A stretch of 6,219 nucleotides of DNA from Umezawaea sp039922235 (lineage in GTDB: Bacteria > Actinomycetota > Actinomycetes > Mycobacteriales > Pseudonocardiaceae). The notes under the pieces are model-generated. The model saw only the letters and a list, made by a program, of their open reading frames with translations. It made no database searches and was not told where the DNA came from. The stretch lies in NCBI GenBank assembly GCA_039922235.1, contig JBDSAJ010000605.1:1-6219 (forward strand), given 5' to 3'. Below, piece by piece: positions 4,965 to 6,219 of this stretch (positions are counted from its first letter, which is position 1; each line of letters starts with the position of its first letter). The position numbers and the translations under genes were made by a program.

Positions 4965-6191
4965 ATGTCTGTTACTCGTGCGGCCATTTTCGGGGCAGCG
5001 GCTGTGCTCGGGCTCACTCTGGTGAGCGCGTGCGGTCAGGCGCCGACGACGGCGGGATCCGCCAACGCCGTCTCCGGCGCGCAGAAGTTGGCACAGGGCA
5101 AGGTCGTCTCACTGACCTCCGCGAAGGTCGGCGACCTCGGCCAGGTGCTCACCGGGAGCAACGGGAAGACGTTGTACCGCTTCGACAAGGACAAGACGGA
5201 CCCACCGACGTCGAACTGCTACGACGACTGCGAGACGCAGTGGCCACCGGCCACCGCGCCGAACGACGGCGAGCTCGAGGTGCAGGGCGTCGACAAGGCG
5301 CTGGTGTCCATTGTGGTCCGCAAGGACGGCGTGAAGCAGCTGGCCGTCGCCGGGTGGCCGCTCTACGAGTTCGCCAAGGACACCGCTCCCGGTGACGCCA
5401 AGGGCCAGGGCATCGGCGGCGTCTGGTTCGCCGCGACGCCGGAGGGCAAGAAAGCCGGTGCGAACGCCGGTCCCGTGCTCGCCACCGCGGTCGTCCCCGG
5501 TATCGGCACCGTGCTGACCAGCGGCACCGGCCAGACCGTGTACCGCTTCGACAAGGACACGGCGACCCCCTCGGCCTCCAACTGCGACGCCGACTGCGCG
5601 ACGAAGTTCCCGCCGGTGCTCACGACGTCGGACGACATCGCGGTGCAGGGCGTGGACAAGGCCGTCCTCAGCACGATCACCCGTGCGGACGGCTCCAAGC
5701 AGGTCACGGCCAAGGGCTGGCCGCTGTACACCTCGACCGAGGACAAGGCCCCCGGCGACGCGAAGAGCCACGGCTTCAAGGGCACGTGGTTCGCGGCGGC
5801 CCCGGACGGCCAGAAGGCCACCGAGAACGGGGAACTCGCGCTCACCACGGCGTCCGTCGGCAACCTCGGCACCGTGTTGACCGACAAGGACGGCATGACC
5901 CTGTACCGCTTCGACAAGGACACCCCCAACCCGTCGGTCTCCAACTGCGCCGACGACTGCGCAGTGAAGTGGCCGCCCGCCCTGGTCACCTCCGACAGCT
6001 TCGACGTGCAGGGCGTGGACAAGGCGCTGGTCGGCACGATCACCCGCGCCGACGGCGGCAAGCAGCTGACCATCGCCGGCTGGCCGCTCTACACCTTCGC
6101 CGAGGACAAGGTCTGCGGCGAGGCCAAGGGCCAGGGCGTCGGCGGCGTCTGGTTCGTCTCCACCCCTGAAGGGAAGAAGGCCGGCGTTTAG
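4965..6191 (+). CDS. Lipoprotein with three Yx(F/W/Y)xxD secreted-repeat modules (Lipoprotein_15-like)
   Basis: A 408-residue exported protein. The N-terminus is a lipoprotein signal peptide: Arg5, a hydrophobic stretch from residue 6 to 20, and lipobox V-S-A-C with Cys23 as the lipidated residue, so it is anchored on the outer face of the membrane. After a short Ala/Ser/Gly linker come three tandem modules of about 120 residues (roughly 46-164, 171-286, 290-408). Each contains GxVLT, TLYRFDKD, a CxxxC pair (Cys85/89, 207/211, 328/332), a W/F-P-P motif, VQGVDKA, a GWPLY strand and a GxxWF ending. This is the pattern of the secreted repeat of unknown function widespread in actinobacteria; no biochemical role can be assigned. 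The CxxxC pairs may form disulfides or bind something, which is speculation. Module 2 has lost the aromatic residue after GWPLY (TSTED). Module 3 carries an extra cysteine, Cys384. The start is fixed by a strong ribosome site. The stop is TAG 6189-6191. Confidence 0.9.
   Translation: MSVTRAAIFGAAAVLGLTLVSACGQAPTTAGSANAVSGAQKLAQGKVVSLTSAKVGDLGQVLTGSNGKTLYRFDKDKTDPPTSNCYDDCETQWPPATAPNDGELEVQGVDKALVSIVVRKDGVKQLAVAGWPLYEFAKDTAPGDAKGQGIGGVWFAATPEGKKAGANAGPVLATAVVPGIGTVLTSGTGQTVYRFDKDTATPSASNCDADCATKFPPVLTTSDDIAVQGVDKAVLSTITRADGSKQVTAKGWPLYTSTEDKAPGDAKSHGFKGTWFAAAPDGQKATENGELALTTASVGNLGTVLTDKDGMTLYRFDKDTPNPSVSNCADDCAVKWPPALVTSDSFDVQGVDKALVGTITRADGGKQLTIAGWPLYTFAEDKVCGEAKGQGVGGVWFVSTPEGKKAGV
5106..6185 (+). 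repeat. Three tandem intragenic module repeats
   Basis: The lipoprotein gene contains three copies of a unit of about 365 bases. The 19-base string TACCGCTTCGACAAGGACA occurs identically at 5175, 5541 and 5904, giving unit spacings of 366 and 363 bases. Approximate units are 5106-5456, 5475-5822 and 5835-6185. This indicates internal gene duplication, and the third unit ends exactly with the protein. Confidence 0.85.
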
Positions 6192-6219
6192 CGCCACCAG
6201 CCGAAGTGCCCGTCCGGTG

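Noticed and set aside
3500..5017. A 505-codon minus-strand frame opposite the permease
   Set aside because: Its product is dominated by His/Arg/Gln/Asp repeats, the mirror of hydrophobic permease codons; not a real protein.
5106..6185. Regular repeats as a CRISPR-like or noncoding array
   Set aside because: The 363-366 base periodicity lies in one reading frame and encodes protein modules; spacers are not unique short segments.
5109..6197. A 362-codon minus-strand frame opposite the lipoprotein
   Set aside because: Repetition in it simply mirrors the three lipoprotein modules; no independent signal or motif.

Overview
The window is very GC-rich, with strong G/C bias at third codon positions in its flanking genes and GTG starts. 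It also carries gene families typical of filamentous actinomycetes. A Pseudonocardiales-like actinobacterium is my best guess (inference, not proof). All genes I can support lie on the + strand.

Layout. (1) Positions 1-728 hold the 3' part of an OLD-family ATPase/TOPRIM protein whose ATPase core lies upstream of the window; its second TOPRIM acidic motif looks degenerate. (2) Positions 803-1285 encode a small SRPBCC (START-like) protein. (3) About 1303-3545 is an IS607-family insertion sequence. It has a left-end palindrome, a serine-recombinase transposase gene (tnpA, 1359-1901) and an overlapping tnpB gene (1894-3510). tnpB is interrupted by one in-frame TAG at 2122-2124, and a cluster of three stem-loops lies at its 3' end, where the guide (omega/re) RNA of such elements is expected. 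(4) Positions 3566-4882 encode an NCS2 nucleobase (xanthine/urate-type) permease that begins just downstream of the IS right end. (5) After a hairpin over the permease stop codon, 4965-6191 encodes a lipoprotein made of three tandem copies of the Yx(F/W/Y)xxD 'secreted repeat' module.

How it fits together. The flanking genes look like ordinary chromosomal genes with no evident shared pathway. The IS sits between the SRPBCC gene and the permease and probably separated the permease from its original upstream DNA. The most informative part is the IS607 element. Its TnpB keeps all three RuvC acidic residues, lacks the usual zinc-ribbon cysteines, and is knocked out, or made readthrough-dependent, by a single amber codon. 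Its 3' end folds into tandem hairpins while the encoded C-terminal tail looks non-globular. I see no convincing sign of a wholly new system; the nearest candidate is this TnpB/guide-RNA locus.
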